This document shows positions 14,307 through 23,700 of a DNA stretch of 49,425 bases, piece after piece (position 1 is the stretch's first letter; every line of letters starts with the position of its first letter). The translations under genes and the position numbers were made by a program. The DNA lies in NCBI GenBank assembly GCA_964572745.1, contig CAZNFT010000009.1:1-49425 (forward strand). The letters run 5' to 3'. Source of the DNA: M50B103 sp041667565. Lineage in GTDB: Bacteria > Fidelibacterota > Fidelibacteria > Fidelibacterales > Fidelibacteraceae. Under the pieces are notes generated by a model. The model saw only the letters and a program-made list of their open reading frames with translations, ran no database searches and was not told where the DNA came from.

Positions 14307-16322
14307 TTAATCTATTTCTTGTCGTATTATTCCAAAAAAACGATAGTGTAATGCCTTGGATCTCAATTCATCGATAGGGATCTCTGCCAATGGATCTGAT
14401 ACCTCATTTTTAAGATATAAAGGTCTGGCAGCAAAGCTCATTAAAACATCTAATTTTTTATCTTTGTAAACAAGTTTTATGCTATCGCCGGCAAAAACTA
14501 TGCTGCTATCCTTTTCCACGATCTCATACTTCCTTTCTGTCTCAGAAAGCGGTCCCGGAAAGTATATCAAACAATCGCTGTATTCCCTTTTTACTCTCGA
14601 AATATTTCCTGTTTTCTGTTTAATGTTTTCTGTAATTATTACATCTACGCTATTAATTCCAAAATGTTCAAGAATTGGTTGAATAGTTCTATCAAGATCA
14701 TTTGACCCAAATTTTACAGCACCCGTATTAATAAGTAAAGCCTCTTGGCCTTTTCTGTAAATAGCACATTTCCCCCTTTCTAAGGCAAGAATGATGAATT
14801 CGGGACGAGATTGAACAAAAAACATCAAAGAAAAACTTAGCACAGAAACAAAAGTCAGAATGATTTTCCTTTTTTTATTTTCAAAAATGATCCAAAGCAG
14901 GATGATCACAAAAACACCAAGATATATAGCTTTCCAATAAGACGATACTTGCAGAGTCCATATTCCTGATCTTGCTGCCAGTCTGAGCACTGCTCTAAAA
15001 CACTCCAGGGAAAGATCCAGCGCATGCAAAAAAATATCCGATATAAATGAGGGTAAATATAAACATGGCAGACAAATGATAGCGGAGATCATAACCAGCG
15101 AGGTCAAAGGTATTACCAGACAATTCAGTGCCATAGATGCCACTTGGAGACTATTAAAATAGAACATGGCTATAGGAGCTGTAAACATTGCAGCAGAAAA
15201 TGAAACTGCCAGCATGTCCCAGATATATACTATGAGAACAGGTTTGTTCTTCATAGAGATCAAAGCGCGGAATTTTGGGTATGCGATAAGAATGCCAAAA
15301 ACAGCCGAGAAAGAAAACTGAAAACCTACATCATTCAGAAAAAAGGGATTGATCAACAACAATATCACTGCCGTTGTGGCAACGGCATTCATGCCATTAT
15401 ATCTTCTTTTCAATAGAGGTGCCAAAAGAAGCATCGAAGACATAAGCGAAGATCTTACAACAGAAGCGCTTCCTCCGGTGAGAATACTATAAAAAATCAA
15501 AAAAGCTATAATCATTAAACATCGGGGAATTCTTGGGATACTAAAAACCTGCAAGAGCTGATAAATGATCATCATAATCAAGCCCACATGCAATCCCGAT
15601 ACGGCTAAGAGATGCGATATTCCCATTTTTTTAAACAAACTTGCAAGATTCTCAGGTATCTCCGATTTTAGCCCCAATAGCAAACCATTGACCAATGATC
15701 CCTTTTCTATGCCAAGACATGATAAATAGCGAGTAGAAATATCAGTCCTAATATTAAATGCCTTATACCTCAGTTTATCTTTAACACCTAAATCTTCGAA
15801 ACTTGTTCTCTTTTTGACTCTAAAAGAATGAGATATGCCCTTAGATCTCGCATATTTCTGATAATTAAAAACATAGGGATTTACCGGAGGCTCTATAGCT
15901 CTGCAATCCATGGAACTAACTCTATAACTTTTACCGGGTATCAAGATAGGCATATCCTTGCGGGCATAAAGTGTTCCCTTGAGCTTATCAACTTCAACAG
16001 TATATGATTTAATATAGTAAGGATCTGATTTTTGACTGAGCACGGTCAATACTTTTTCCTCTCCCTCAAAACTTAGCTGTAGTTTTTCATTATAAAGCTC
16101 ATTTGCCAGCGAAAAGCGCAAGATGGCAGTCAAAATGATACATAAAATAAATAAATAATTTGCCATAGCACGCTGATGGAAAATGGCGATAAGAATAAGA
16201 TCCAGCACTAATAAAATGGCAAGAATAAATAAAGAAATGTCCCAAAATGAACTTAGAATAAGACCTAAACAAAAATAGAGCAAATACCTTAAAGCAGGCG
16301 CTTTAGCAAAATCTATACTCAT
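14307..16322 (-). CDS. comEC: ComEC/Rec2-type DNA uptake channel protein with degenerate metallo-hydrolase domain
   Basis: The 671-residue membrane protein has an N-terminal hydrophobic pair and DUF4131-like region (1-180), then the Competence domain with about eight membrane segments (about 200-490). The marker block FKKMGISHLLAVSGLHVGLI is present and is highly characteristic of ComEC. The C-terminal soluble part (about 505-671) sits where a metallo-beta-lactamase domain normally lies. It keeps the outline of that fold (LINTGAVKFGSNDLDRTIQP, then FGINSVDVIIT), but the metal-binding HxHxDH is replaced by ENIKQKTG. ComEC carries single-stranded DNA across the inner membrane during transformation. 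The start has a strong GAGGGGG site. No other competence gene is in the window. Confidence 0.88.
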   Translation of the reverse strand: MSIDFAKAPALRYLLYFCLGLILSSFWDISLFILAILLVLDLILIAIFHQRAMANYLFILCIILTAILRFSLANELYNEKLQLSFEGEEKVLTVLSQKSDPYYIKSYTVEVDKLKGTLYARKDMPILIPGKSYRVSSMDCRAIEPPVNPYVFNYQKYARSKGISHSFRVKKRTSFEDLGVKDKLRYKAFNIRTDISTRYLSCLGIEKGSLVNGLLLGLKSEIPENLASLFKKMGISHLLAVSGLHVGLIMMIIYQLLQVFSIPRIPRCLMIIAFLIFYSILTGGSASVVRSSLMSSMLLLAPLLKRRYNGMNAVATTAVILLLINPFFLNDVGFQFSFSAVFGILIAYPKFRALISMKNKPVLIVYIWDMLAVSFSAAMFTAPIAMFYFNSLQVASMALNCLVIPLTSLVMISAIICLPCLYLPSFISDIFLHALDLSLECFRAVLRLAARSGIWTLQVSSYWKAIYLGVFVIILLWIIFENKKRKIILTFVSVLSFSLMFFVQSRPEFIILALERGKCAIYRKGQEALLINTGAVKFGSNDLDRTIQPILEHFGINSVDVIITENIKQKTGNISRVKREYSDCLIYFPGPLSETERKYEIVEKDSSIVFAGDSIKLVYKDKKLDVLMSFAARPLYLKNEVSDPLAEIPIDELRSKALHYRFFGIIRQEID

Positions 16323-17068
16323 GATCCCCCTCGATCAGAAAGAATATAAAATAATTATTATCTAAAATCCATAGGGAGAATATTTATGTGACAAGGGTCA
16401 CAAAAATAAGACAAAAGTATATCTACAAAACCTTAGCAAAGGAGGAAGTGCTGTGGTTTGTGAGCTCCTGGGAAGATTGGACGATGCGGAGCGTCGAGAA
16501 GCTCGGAAGAATCGGAAATGAAAGGGGAAAAACATCTTGTGCTGAGTATAATTTGCTATAAAGCCTTAATTTCTCATCCTGAGCTTCAGCACCGTGCCGG
16601 CCCAAGCCTTTTTATCCAGTAAAAACAAAAGGAGAATTAGTGGCGAAGGCTAGAAGAATCTATTGAGATTGTGCTTGATGGTTGATGACTTAAAATGGAA
16701 GTTAGTACTTGAGCTTGTGTTCAATTTTTGAACAAATCTTGGGTCAAGGTTGGGTCAACCTTGACCCAACCTTGACCCAAGAAAGTTTACATAATATAGA
16801 TTTTTTAATTCATTTCTCACTAATAATTGTTGATGTTCAGCTTTCTACCTAAGCTGCTAAACGCTTTATTTTTTTATTTTTATGGTTGATAGTTGATGCT
16901 TGATAAATAAATAGCTTGAGTTTGAGAATAAGGATGAACGATAAACCAATAAATCTTAAATCGTGAGACGAAAAACCGCCTTCAGCCCCAGTGGGGTTGA
17001 ACAGAAATAATTGTGAGCCAAAACCTACCCTCGCGAAGGTGGATTCACTACAGTTCACCGCCAAAGGC
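16323..17068. other. Repeat-rich intergenic spacer
   Basis: No real gene is visible in this 746-bp stretch. It contains a perfect long palindrome (16738-16781), a hairpin TTCAGCCCC/GGGGTTGAA (16981-17001), and two related GGTTGATGGTTGATG/GGTTGATAGTTGATG segments near 16677-16690 and 16883-16898. The base composition and short palindromes resemble the spacers at 9.2, 10.8 and 49.2 kb. The few open frames lack start signals. Confidence 0.7.
16738..16781. repeat. 44-bp perfect palindrome built from GGGTCAA repeats
   Basis: A 21-base arm starting CTTGGGTCAAGG is followed, after the two bases CC, by its exact reverse complement. Each arm itself contains two GGGTCAA units. It has no U tract, so it is not an ordinary terminator. 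It could be a cruciform-prone spacer repeat or a protein-binding site. Confidence 0.9.
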
Positions 17069-18736
17069 TTACTCGTTTCTTATCTCTGATTTCTGGTCTC
17101 TGATTTCTGGTCCCTGCTCCCTAAACTTATTCACCAAGGGCATAATAGGTCCACGGCTAAAAGCTTTTGAATTAACTCTTAAAGCCGGCGCGGCTTGCCA
17201 GCGTTTATATTCACTCAGCCTGATCATGCGTTTTGTTTTAAGGACAAGCTCTCTATCACCGGTTTTAGCGATAATGTCCTCAAGAGCATCATTTGCTAAT
17301 AATTGATCCACCAGTGGAGAGATCACGTCATAATTAAATGGGTCATATTGATCGTCTGCTAATTCTGCAGAAGGTATTTTATCAATCGTATTCTGAGGGA
17401 TCACATCATAGCCATATTGCTCGTTGAGATGACGGGATAGGGCATAGACATCTAATTTATTCAAGTCGGCAAGAGGCGCCAAAGCTCCACACATATCGCC
17501 ATAAAGTGTGCAATAGCCCAAAGCGATTTCGGTTTTATTACCGGTTGTTAAGAGGAGTGAATTCTTTTTATTGGCTACGGACATTAAAAGACTTCCCCGA
17601 ATCCGTGCCTGCAAGTTTTCTTCTGCAAGACCAAAAGGGCTTCCGGCAAATTGTCCGGACAAGGCTTTTAAAAATGTATCGTACATGGGTTTTATTTTGA
17701 TAAGGTCAAAAGGCATGCCTAGATTTTCTGCCAACTTTTTAGCATCTTCAATGGAATGATTAGAAGAAAACTGCGAGGGCAATGCTATCCCATAAATATT
17801 TTCAGCACCCAAAGCTTCGGCGGCTAATACAGCAACTAAAGCCGAATCAATTCCACCACTCAGACCTATGACAGCAGTTTTAAAACCGCTTTTATGAAAA
17901 TAATCTTTAATACCAAGATCCAGAGCAAGTCTTAAACTTTCCAGGGGACCTATTTGAGGTACCTTTACATGAGTTTGAGTGACCTTATCGATAAAATGAC
18001 AATAAGCTAAGTCTTCCTGGAAAGCTGAACAATGAGAAGAAAGAAGACCCTTAGCATCTATTGCAAAACTATTGCCATCGAAAATGAGATCACCTTGCCC
18101 ACCTACTAAATTACAATAAAGATAAGGAATTTTGGCTTCTTTGACCTGTTCGCTGACTAAAGCAATACGGTCATCATTCTTGCCTAGCTTAAAAGGAGCA
18201 GCTGATAGATTTAAAATAATATCAGCGCCCTGATCTATCAATTCCTGCCTGATCTTATTCTTGTGAGTTTCATTTAAAAGATCTTCACCTATCTGAATGC
18301 CTAGTTTGTAATTCTTGCCTTTAATACTTAGTTCAGTTGGCCTTGTATCTTTGCTAGAAGCAAAATATTTTTTTTCATCAAAAATATCGTAGCTAGTCAG
18401 ATGATTTTTATGAACATGAGAATGAATCTTAGCGTTTTGAATAATAGCGGCAGCATTCCAAAGATTGTTATTTTTTCGTCTGGCATAAGGCACAATGGCG
18501 ACAATATTCTCTATAGAAAGCGCGATCTCCCGGATCATTTTTTCATTGGTATCAATAAATTCTTTTTCAAGGAGAAGATCCAATGGCGGATATCCACATA
18601 AAGCCAATTCGGGAAATACAATCATATCAGCATTCTTCATTTCAGCTTCAGCAATGTCCCTCTTGATCTTTTCGGCATTGCCTTTAATATCACCTAGGGT
18701 AAAATTGCTTTGAGCTAATGCTATTTTTAAATCCAT
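17069..18736 (-). CDS. nadE: Glutamine-dependent NAD+ synthase
   Basis: An N-terminal nitrilase-type amidase domain (about 1-250) carries E in VFPELALCGYPP, K in HKNHLTSYD, and a YCNLVGGQG segment. In the last, asparagine stands where many homologues have the cysteine region VNQVGG. The C-terminal NAD synthase domain (about 270-535) has the PP-loop GLSGGIDSALVA and TGNKTEIALGYCTLYGDMCG. The enzyme makes NAD+ from nicotinate adenine dinucleotide using glutamine ammonia and ATP. I use the ATG at 18736; an upstream GTG at 18745 overlapping the acyP stop is an alternative start. The last 17 residues (from about REQGPEIRDQK) are encoded by a short tandem repeat and look like read-through into spacer DNA. 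Confidence 0.9.
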   Translation of the reverse strand: MDLKIALAQSNFTLGDIKGNAEKIKRDIAEAEMKNADMIVFPELALCGYPPLDLLLEKEFIDTNEKMIREIALSIENIVAIVPYARRKNNNLWNAAAIIQNAKIHSHVHKNHLTSYDIFDEKKYFASSKDTRPTELSIKGKNYKLGIQIGEDLLNETHKNKIRQELIDQGADIILNLSAAPFKLGKNDDRIALVSEQVKEAKIPYLYCNLVGGQGDLIFDGNSFAIDAKGLLSSHCSAFQEDLAYCHFIDKVTQTHVKVPQIGPLESLRLALDLGIKDYFHKSGFKTAVIGLSGGIDSALVAVLAAEALGAENIYGIALPSQFSSNHSIEDAKKLAENLGMPFDLIKIKPMYDTFLKALSGQFAGSPFGLAEENLQARIRGSLLMSVANKKNSLLLTTGNKTEIALGYCTLYGDMCGALAPLADLNKLDVYALSRHLNEQYGYDVIPQNTIDKIPSAELADDQYDPFNYDVISPLVDQLLANDALEDIIAKTGDRELVLKTKRMIRLSEYKRWQAAPALRVNSKAFSRGPIMPLVNKFREQGPEIRDQKSEIRNE

Positions 18737-18741
18737 AATAT

Positions 18742-19020
18742 TCACATTTTTATTAAAAAGTTATCATATATTTTATCTGTTATCATGTCTTCTTTTTGTA
18801 AACGATTGACTCTGGCACGAGATGGGCCTATTTTCATGTAGTCCAAAAACTGAGGCATAAGTTCGCTGTCACCCTGAGCCAGGATCTCGACTTCTCCCCG
18901 GCTGGTATTCTTTGCATAGCCTTTTATTCCAAGAATATCTGCCTGCCGCTTTGCAAACCAGCGAAAGCCGACCATTTGTACATGCCCCATGACAGTGATC
19001 TTTAAACTAATAGTTTTCAT
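18742..19020 (-). CDS. acyP: Acylphosphatase
   Basis: The 92-residue protein has the acylphosphatase fold and length. The signature GHVQMVGFRWF carries the phosphate-binding R20, and the catalytic asparagine is N38 in GYAKNTSRGEVEI. It hydrolyses acyl phosphates such as carbamoyl or acetyl phosphate in the cytoplasm. It lies between trxA and nadE, downstream of the trxA terminator and without a good ribosome binding site, so expression is probably low or depends on a promoter inside the upstream hairpin region. It is probably translationally coupled to nadE. Confidence 0.9.
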   Translation of the reverse strand: MKTISLKITVMGHVQMVGFRWFAKRQADILGIKGYAKNTSRGEVEILAQGDSELMPQFLDYMKIGPSRARVNRLQKEDMITDKIYDNFLIKM

Positions 19021-19050
19021 ATAATAAAAACCCGAGGATTTCCCCGGGTT
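19021..19050 (-). terminator. Intrinsic terminator after trxA
   Basis: On the minus strand AACCCGGGG (19050-19042) pairs with CCTCGGGTT (19037-19029), one G-U pair, loop AAAT, followed by TTTATTAT. It falls eight bases after the trxA stop and reaches the acyP start codon. Confidence 0.75.
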
Positions 19051-19057
19051 ATTTAAC

Positions 19058-19384
19058 TTAGAGTAATTTCTTTAAGGTGGCTTCGAGGTCCCCTTTGGGA
19101 ACATTCCCTATCACCTGCTCCATTACCTTTCCATCCTTTACAAAAAGTAAAGTAGGGATAGATCTGATCCCAAATTGTCCGGCTACCATGGGCGAATTAT
19201 CAACATTGACCTTGGCAATAACAACTTTACCTTCATAATCTTTTGCGATCTCTTCCAATTTTGGAGCGATCATACGGCAGGGTCCACACCAAGGTGCCCA
19301 AAAGTCCACAATGACTGGTAATGGGTTTCCTAGTACTTCGGTCTGGAAATTTTGATCCGTGACTTCGACTGTTAGTTGTGACAT
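19058..19384 (-). CDS. trxA: Thioredoxin
   Basis: The 108-residue protein is a canonical thioredoxin with the redox motif WCGPC (C33, C36), buried D27 in VDFWAPW, and the cis-proline loop GIRSIPTLLFVKDG. It reduces disulfides of cytoplasmic proteins with electrons from thioredoxin reductase. Its start has AGGAG a few bases upstream, and a terminator closes it, so it appears to be its own unit or the last gene of the ABC transporter run. Confidence 0.97.
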   Translation of the reverse strand: MSQLTVEVTDQNFQTEVLGNPLPVIVDFWAPWCGPCRMIAPKLEEIAKDYEGKVVIAKVNVDNSPMVAGQFGIRSIPTLLFVKDGKVMEQVIGNVPKGDLEATLKKLL

Positions 19385-19447
19385 ATATTCTCCTTTATTA
19401 TTTTCCTGATAAATATAGTGAATTTTTCTACAATGTGATATTAATAT

Positions 19448-20704
19448 TTATGATCGAATCCACTGAATTATTTCTTTCAATGTTGCGCGCTTCCCATACA
19501 TCAAAAGAGTTGTCCTAAATATCTTTGATCCCATCCATGCGATCAAAATGATCCAAGCCAGTAAGTAAAGCATCATTAGGAGCACTTCCCAGAGAGGAGC
19601 AGAAAGCATACCTATTTTTAAGATCATCATAAAAGGTGTTGTCAGGGGAATAAATGATAAAATACCGGCCAGAGGCGTATCGGGATTCATCATGATTGGC
19701 TGAATTAACATAATAGGTATAATAGCAAAAAGTGATAAAAAGCCAACTGATTGTGAGGCATCGCGTTCATTATCGTATAGTGAGCCCAAACTTACATAGA
19801 GAGAAGCATACATAAAATATCCCATGATAAAGTAAATAAAGTAAAGGATAATCTTTGGCGTAAATACTTCTGCAGCACTTATATCTATCTCTGTAAAGGA
19901 TGAGCCAAAAAGAGTAAGAATTAAAACAATGAGCAAATAAAAAGTGATCTGCACAATACCCAACATACCAATACCTAAAATTTTACCGGCCATAAGCTGA
20001 TTTGGTTTAATACTGGACATCATTATTTCGATGATACGATTTGAGCGTTCTTCAATAACGCCCGAAATCAACATAGAGGAGCTCATCACAATACCCATGA
20101 CAAGTAACCATAAAAAAATACCGGGTACGGCATATCGAACTAAAAGATTACTTTGTGTGGCACCACTCGCATCACTTACTTCAAAAACGGTCACATCAGG
20201 AGACTCCAGAACATAATCCATATCTTCTTTTGTCATACCTAAAGCAACTATCCTTTTTTCCATTGAAAACTGCTTAATAGCACGGCGGACTTGAGAGATC
20301 TCTTCCAGCCCCACTGCATCACTATGATATATATTCACTTGAGCATTATTTTTAAAATCGGGTTCAATGACAAGAACGATGGATACAATATCATCAGCAA
20401 CTAAAGATTCAACAAGAACATCATGATTAGTCGGCGTAGTTTGATATTCTTGAATAGTATAAGCGGCTTCGCCCTCAGAGGTAATAATTTGAGATTTTAA
20501 GTGCTTGGAAAGTTCGGAATATATTGCATTCCCCTGATCAATGATCCCAATATCTTTTGATTCAATTTTGGAGTTCATCGCAAAAATGGTTGGAAGAATA
20601 GAAAACATCAATACAATAAAAGGCATAAATAAAGAAAATATAAAAGCTTTAGATCTTAAGCCCCGTTTCAATTCCCATTGTGCAACAATAAGGGTCTTAT
20701 TCAT
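19448..20704 (-). CDS. ABC-2 type transporter permease (NatB-like)
   Basis: The 418-residue inner-membrane protein has one N-terminal membrane helix (about 20-42), a large extracytoplasmic domain (about 45-185), and five to six helices clustered between 190 and 400. This is the layout of NatB/YhaP-type ABC-2 permeases, and GVIEERSNRIIEIMMSSIKP is the typical conserved loop. It would form an export channel with the ATPase encoded just upstream, whose gene overlaps it by eight bases. NatAB exports sodium in Bacillus, but the substrate here cannot be inferred. Confidence 0.85.
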   Translation of the reverse strand: MNKTLIVAQWELKRGLRSKAFIFSLFMPFIVLMFSILPTIFAMNSKIESKDIGIIDQGNAIYSELSKHLKSQIITSEGEAAYTIQEYQTTPTNHDVLVESLVADDIVSIVLVIEPDFKNNAQVNIYHSDAVGLEEISQVRRAIKQFSMEKRIVALGMTKEDMDYVLESPDVTVFEVSDASGATQSNLLVRYAVPGIFLWLLVMGIVMSSSMLISGVIEERSNRIIEIMMSSIKPNQLMAGKILGIGMLGIVQITFYLLIVLILTLFGSSFTEIDISAAEVFTPKIILYFIYFIMGYFMYASLYVSLGSLYDNERDASQSVGFLSLFAIIPIMLIQPIMMNPDTPLAGILSFIPLTTPFMMILKIGMLSAPLWEVLLMMLYLLAWIILIAWMGSKIFRTTLLMYGKRATLKEIIQWIRS

Positions 20705-21410
20705 CTGGACCTCCTGTCAATTGTATAAAAGCTTTGTCCAGAGATCCGCCATATTCATTCTTAATATCAGCCACCTTACCCTGAGCTACGATCTCCCCCT
20801 TATGAATCAGGCACATTGAATCGCAATTTTCTTCAACTTTTGCCATTTGGTGAGTGCTCAGTATTACAGTTTTATTTTGTGACTTAAATTCTGAGATAAT
20901 ATCCCGAACCAAAATCTGATTAATAGGATCCAGACCGGTAAAAGGTTCATCAAAGATCATCAGAGCCGGTTCATTGATCACAGCAATAATGAATTGAACT
21001 TTTTGCTGGTTCCCTTTCGATAACTCTTCCACTTTTTTATTTGCCAGATCATTGATCTTAAGTTTTTTTAACCACTTCTCAGTTCTTGACTTAACTTCAG
21101 ATGAAGAAACAGATTTTAATTTTGCAAAATATTCCACAACTTCCTGCACTTTAGCCTTTTGATAGATACCGCGTTCTTCGGGAAGATAACCGACATATTT
21201 ATGATCACATTTTGTACTTAGCTGATCGTTTATCCTGATCGTGCCGCTATCCGGCTGAAGAATATCCATGATCATACGAAGAGTGGTGGTCTTTCCTGCA
21301 CCATTCGGCCCTAAAAAGCCAAATACTTCGCCCTCGGGTATGTGTAGCGATATTTTATTAACGGCCTTAACACCGGTAAATGCTTTTGAGATCTTGTCGA
21401 TTTTTAACAT
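20697..21410 (-). CDS. ABC transporter ATP-binding protein (NatA-like)
   Basis: The 237-residue cytoplasmic ATPase has Walker A GPNGAGKTT (about 34-42), the signature ELSKGNQQK in place of LSGGQ (a variant usual in NatA-type exporters), Walker B LMIFDEPFTGLDP and the switch STHQM. It powers the ABC-2 permease encoded by the next gene, with which it overlaps. It is 13 bp downstream of the small membrane protein gene. Confidence 0.92.
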   Translation of the reverse strand: MLKIDKISKAFTGVKAVNKISLHIPEGEVFGFLGPNGAGKTTTLRMIMDILQPDSGTIRINDQLSTKCDHKYVGYLPEERGIYQKAKVQEVVEYFAKLKSVSSSEVKSRTEKWLKKLKINDLANKKVEELSKGNQQKVQFIIAVINEPALMIFDEPFTGLDPINQILVRDIISEFKSQNKTVILSTHQMAKVEENCDSMCLIHKGEIVAQGKVADIKNEYGGSLDKAFIQLTGGPDE

Positions 21411-21423
21411 AACACTCCCTTAA

Positions 21424-21942
21424 TTAATGCCCGTGTCCGTAGGGTGCAAAAATTTCTATATCAGGCGTAGTAAAAGCAGCTAGGATAAATACGATCAGAA
21501 CAATAGAATATATCGCTATGATTACGCTTGTCAGTTTTTTATTAAAACTGATCTTCTCTATAGATGTTTCAAGATAAATTGTAGCTGCAAGGCTAGACCC
21601 CAAAACAAGATTTGAATAAAGGATTTCGAGCCATACTTGATGGATAGGACCAAAAACAAGTGGCACAAATATCCATATTACGAATGAAAGATATGAGATC
21701 AAGATAGCAGAGATCATTCTTGAAGAGATAAAACTTTCTTTAGAAAAAGGCTTAAGAATAAAATACTCAACAAAACTGACTAATGAATACACAAAAAAGG
21801 CCATTTTCATGTGATGAAATAATGTTTCCTGAGGGCAAGCTAAAAGCTGCGTTAATCCACAAGGTATATATTCATAGGTAAAATGCAAGGACACATACAG
21901 TACCCAGACAGTAAGCACTTTAATCCATTGCTTCTGCTTCAT
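21424..21942 (-). CDS. Small multi-pass membrane protein, possibly DUF6512-like
   Basis: The 172-residue product has about five hydrophobic segments (roughly 8-24, 47-65, 77-98, 104-122 and 136-158) and a short GHGH tail. The segment ETLFHHMKMAFFVYSLVSF resembles the E..W.H.K..F pattern of small membrane proteins grouped as DUF6512, but I hold this weakly. Its start lies inside the end of the BatD-like gene (23-base overlap) and it precedes the ABC exporter. It is therefore part of the same transcript, and its function is unknown. Confidence 0.55.
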   Translation of the reverse strand: MKQKQWIKVLTVWVLYVSLHFTYEYIPCGLTQLLACPQETLFHHMKMAFFVYSLVSFVEYFILKPFSKESFISSRMISAILISYLSFVIWIFVPLVFGPIHQVWLEILYSNLVLGSSLAATIYLETSIEKISFNKKLTSVIIAIYSIVLIVFILAAFTTPDIEIFAPYGHGH

Positions 21943-22822
21943 TAATTTTTCCTTCGCTAATTATTTCTCTTAAAATTTCTATATGGCGCCTGCAATGGTC
22001 AGCTGTAGCCATGGCCTTAGCAAATTTTACCAGATCCGCATAGGAAAACATTTCTTCCAAAGCTTGCATTTTATCAGCTTTAAGATACTCCGATAAAACA
22101 GCTAAGAGTTCGGATCTTGTCAATTCCTGCAAATGAATATAATATATATTCTCGAAATAATCGCGGATAATATAGGTAAGTTCTAAGTAAAATATTTTCC
22201 ACTCTTGGTGTTCAGGATATTGCTTCTTTTCTAATTCATTTAAAAGATGTTCGGCCTTTTCGTAGGGAGATACCCATATTACTTCTTCAATTTCGACTTT
22301 ATTTCGATGATATTTTAAGCCAAATATCAAAAGAAATACAGCTATAGCCAGCAATAGCAAGGCTATCAAGAATTCCCACCAGGTCATCAAAGCTAAAGGC
22401 AGTGGTGCATTCATTGCAATAGGACTTGAGCCACTATCAAGAATCGAATAAATGTAAATATATTTTTCGGGTGTAAATAGTGTATCAGGATTTGCCATTC
22501 CCGTTGAATCCGTAGTAATGACGGGCATGGGAGGAATATGCACAAAACCCGTATCGAATGAAACAATCTCGGCATTTAGCTTAAGAAATTGTTTTCCACG
22601 CTTAAATCTTTGATGTTTATCAGCCGAAATAAGCAGAACATCTTGAAAAAAATCTTTGGGATCAGGTAAAAGAAAAAGGTATTTATCACTTGCTCTTATC
22701 TGATATTCCAGGAATATTCTGTCACCAATATGATAAGTTTTTTCCTCAACTTGCAAATCAACGTCTGGCTTAGCAGAAAATGCAAAAGATAGTAATAAAA
22801 GCATGTAAACTATTTTTTTCAT
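21920..22822 (-). CDS. BatD/DUF4381-like envelope protein
   Basis: The 300-residue protein has a signal peptide (about 1-17), a periplasmic beta-rich domain starting DVDLQVEEKTYHIGDRI (about 20-145), one membrane helix (about 148-168) and a cytoplasmic helical domain (about 185-295). The cytoplasmic part carries YLELTYIIRDYFENIY and LTRSELLAVLSEYL, the pattern found after the membrane helix of BatD and DUF4381 proteins. It overlaps the DUF58 gene by four bases and follows moxR, so it belongs to the MoxR/Bat-type cluster. Such clusters are linked to envelope stress and aerotolerance; the molecular role is not settled. Confidence 0.7.
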   Translation of the reverse strand: MKKIVYMLLLLSFAFSAKPDVDLQVEEKTYHIGDRIFLEYQIRASDKYLFLLPDPKDFFQDVLLISADKHQRFKRGKQFLKLNAEIVSFDTGFVHIPPMPVITTDSTGMANPDTLFTPEKYIYIYSILDSGSSPIAMNAPLPLALMTWWEFLIALLLLAIAVFLLIFGLKYHRNKVEIEEVIWVSPYEKAEHLLNELEKKQYPEHQEWKIFYLELTYIIRDYFENIYYIHLQELTRSELLAVLSEYLKADKMQALEEMFSYADLVKFAKAMATADHCRRHIEILREIISEGKINEAEAMD

Positions 22823-23700
22823 CGTGTCTGTTGCTTTCCTCTATTCTTGAAAAAACGGCTTAAAGGCTCTACATAAGATTCATTTGTATTAATGGTAATC
22901 AGATCCACTTTATTTTTACGACTCATTTTTTTAAGATCCTCAGCCCGCTGAATATATTGGGCAGCATAGTCTTCACGGATCGATCTGATGCTGGTATCAA
23001 TGACTAATTGCTGACCGGTTTCAGCATCGTAAACCGGCAACATGCCAATATTTGGCAATTCTTTATCTAAAGGATCTACGATATTGATCATAACAAGATC
23101 GTGGCGATTACCAACAGCCTTTAAAGCGGAATTAAAATCAGTATCGTAAAAATCTGAGAGTAAAAAAACAATACTACGTTTATGAGCGACCTTTGAAAGG
23201 AAGTGTAAAGCATTTTCAATACTCGTCGCCTTTGCCTCATATTCGCCAAACAAAACCTCACGAATTACCTGCATGGCATAAGCCTTACCTTTACGTGGTG
23301 ATAGATATTTTTCAACTTCATCGGTAAAATTTAAAAGTCCAACTTTATCACCGTTACGAATAGCTGAGAATGCTAATACGGCACAAATTTCGGCGGCTAT
23401 TTCGCTTTTGAAACGAGATGTAGAAGAAAAGCGACCCGATGCAGAAACATCAACCAAAAAATAAACTGTTAATTCGCGTTCTTCTTCCAGAACCTTCACA
23501 TAGGGTTTATTCTGGCGAGCAGTAACATTCCAATCAATGGTACGAACATCATCGCCCGGTTGATATTCACGCACTTCAGAAAAAGACATGCCCTTTCCTT
23601 TAAAAATGGAACGATATTCTCCCGAGAACACGTCATTAACTATGCTTCGTGTCCGGATCTCAATTTGTTTTACTTTTTTTAAGATCTCGTGCGATAACAT
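22819..23700 (-). CDS. DUF58 domain protein (MoxR partner)
   Basis: The 293-residue protein shows the DUF58 hallmark in its first half: GEYRSIFKGKGMSFSEVREY, then PGDDVRTIDWNVTARQNKPY, then a vWA-like core beginning FLVDVSASGRF (about 80-92) that is typical for these proteins. Members are adaptor partners of MoxR ATPases. It shares its boundary with moxR (the last base of one is the first of the other, nearly) and overlaps the BatD-like gene by four bases, so the three are translationally coupled. Confidence 0.88.
   Translation of the reverse strand: MLSHEILKKVKQIEIRTRSIVNDVFSGEYRSIFKGKGMSFSEVREYQPGDDVRTIDWNVTARQNKPYVKVLEEERELTVYFLVDVSASGRFSSTSRFKSEIAAEICAVLAFSAIRNGDKVGLLNFTDEVEKYLSPRKGKAYAMQVIREVLFGEYEAKATSIENALHFLSKVAHKRSIVFLLSDFYDTDFNSALKAVGNRHDLVMINIVDPLDKELPNIGMLPVYDAETGQQLVIDTSIRSIREDYAAQYIQRAEDLKKMSRKNKVDLITINTNESYVEPLSRFFKNRGKQQTR

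Noticed and set aside
16423..17064. Two minus-strand ORFs (60 and 71 residues) in the comEC-nadE spacer
   Set aside because: No ribosome binding site, no recognisable composition, and they overlap palindromic repeats.
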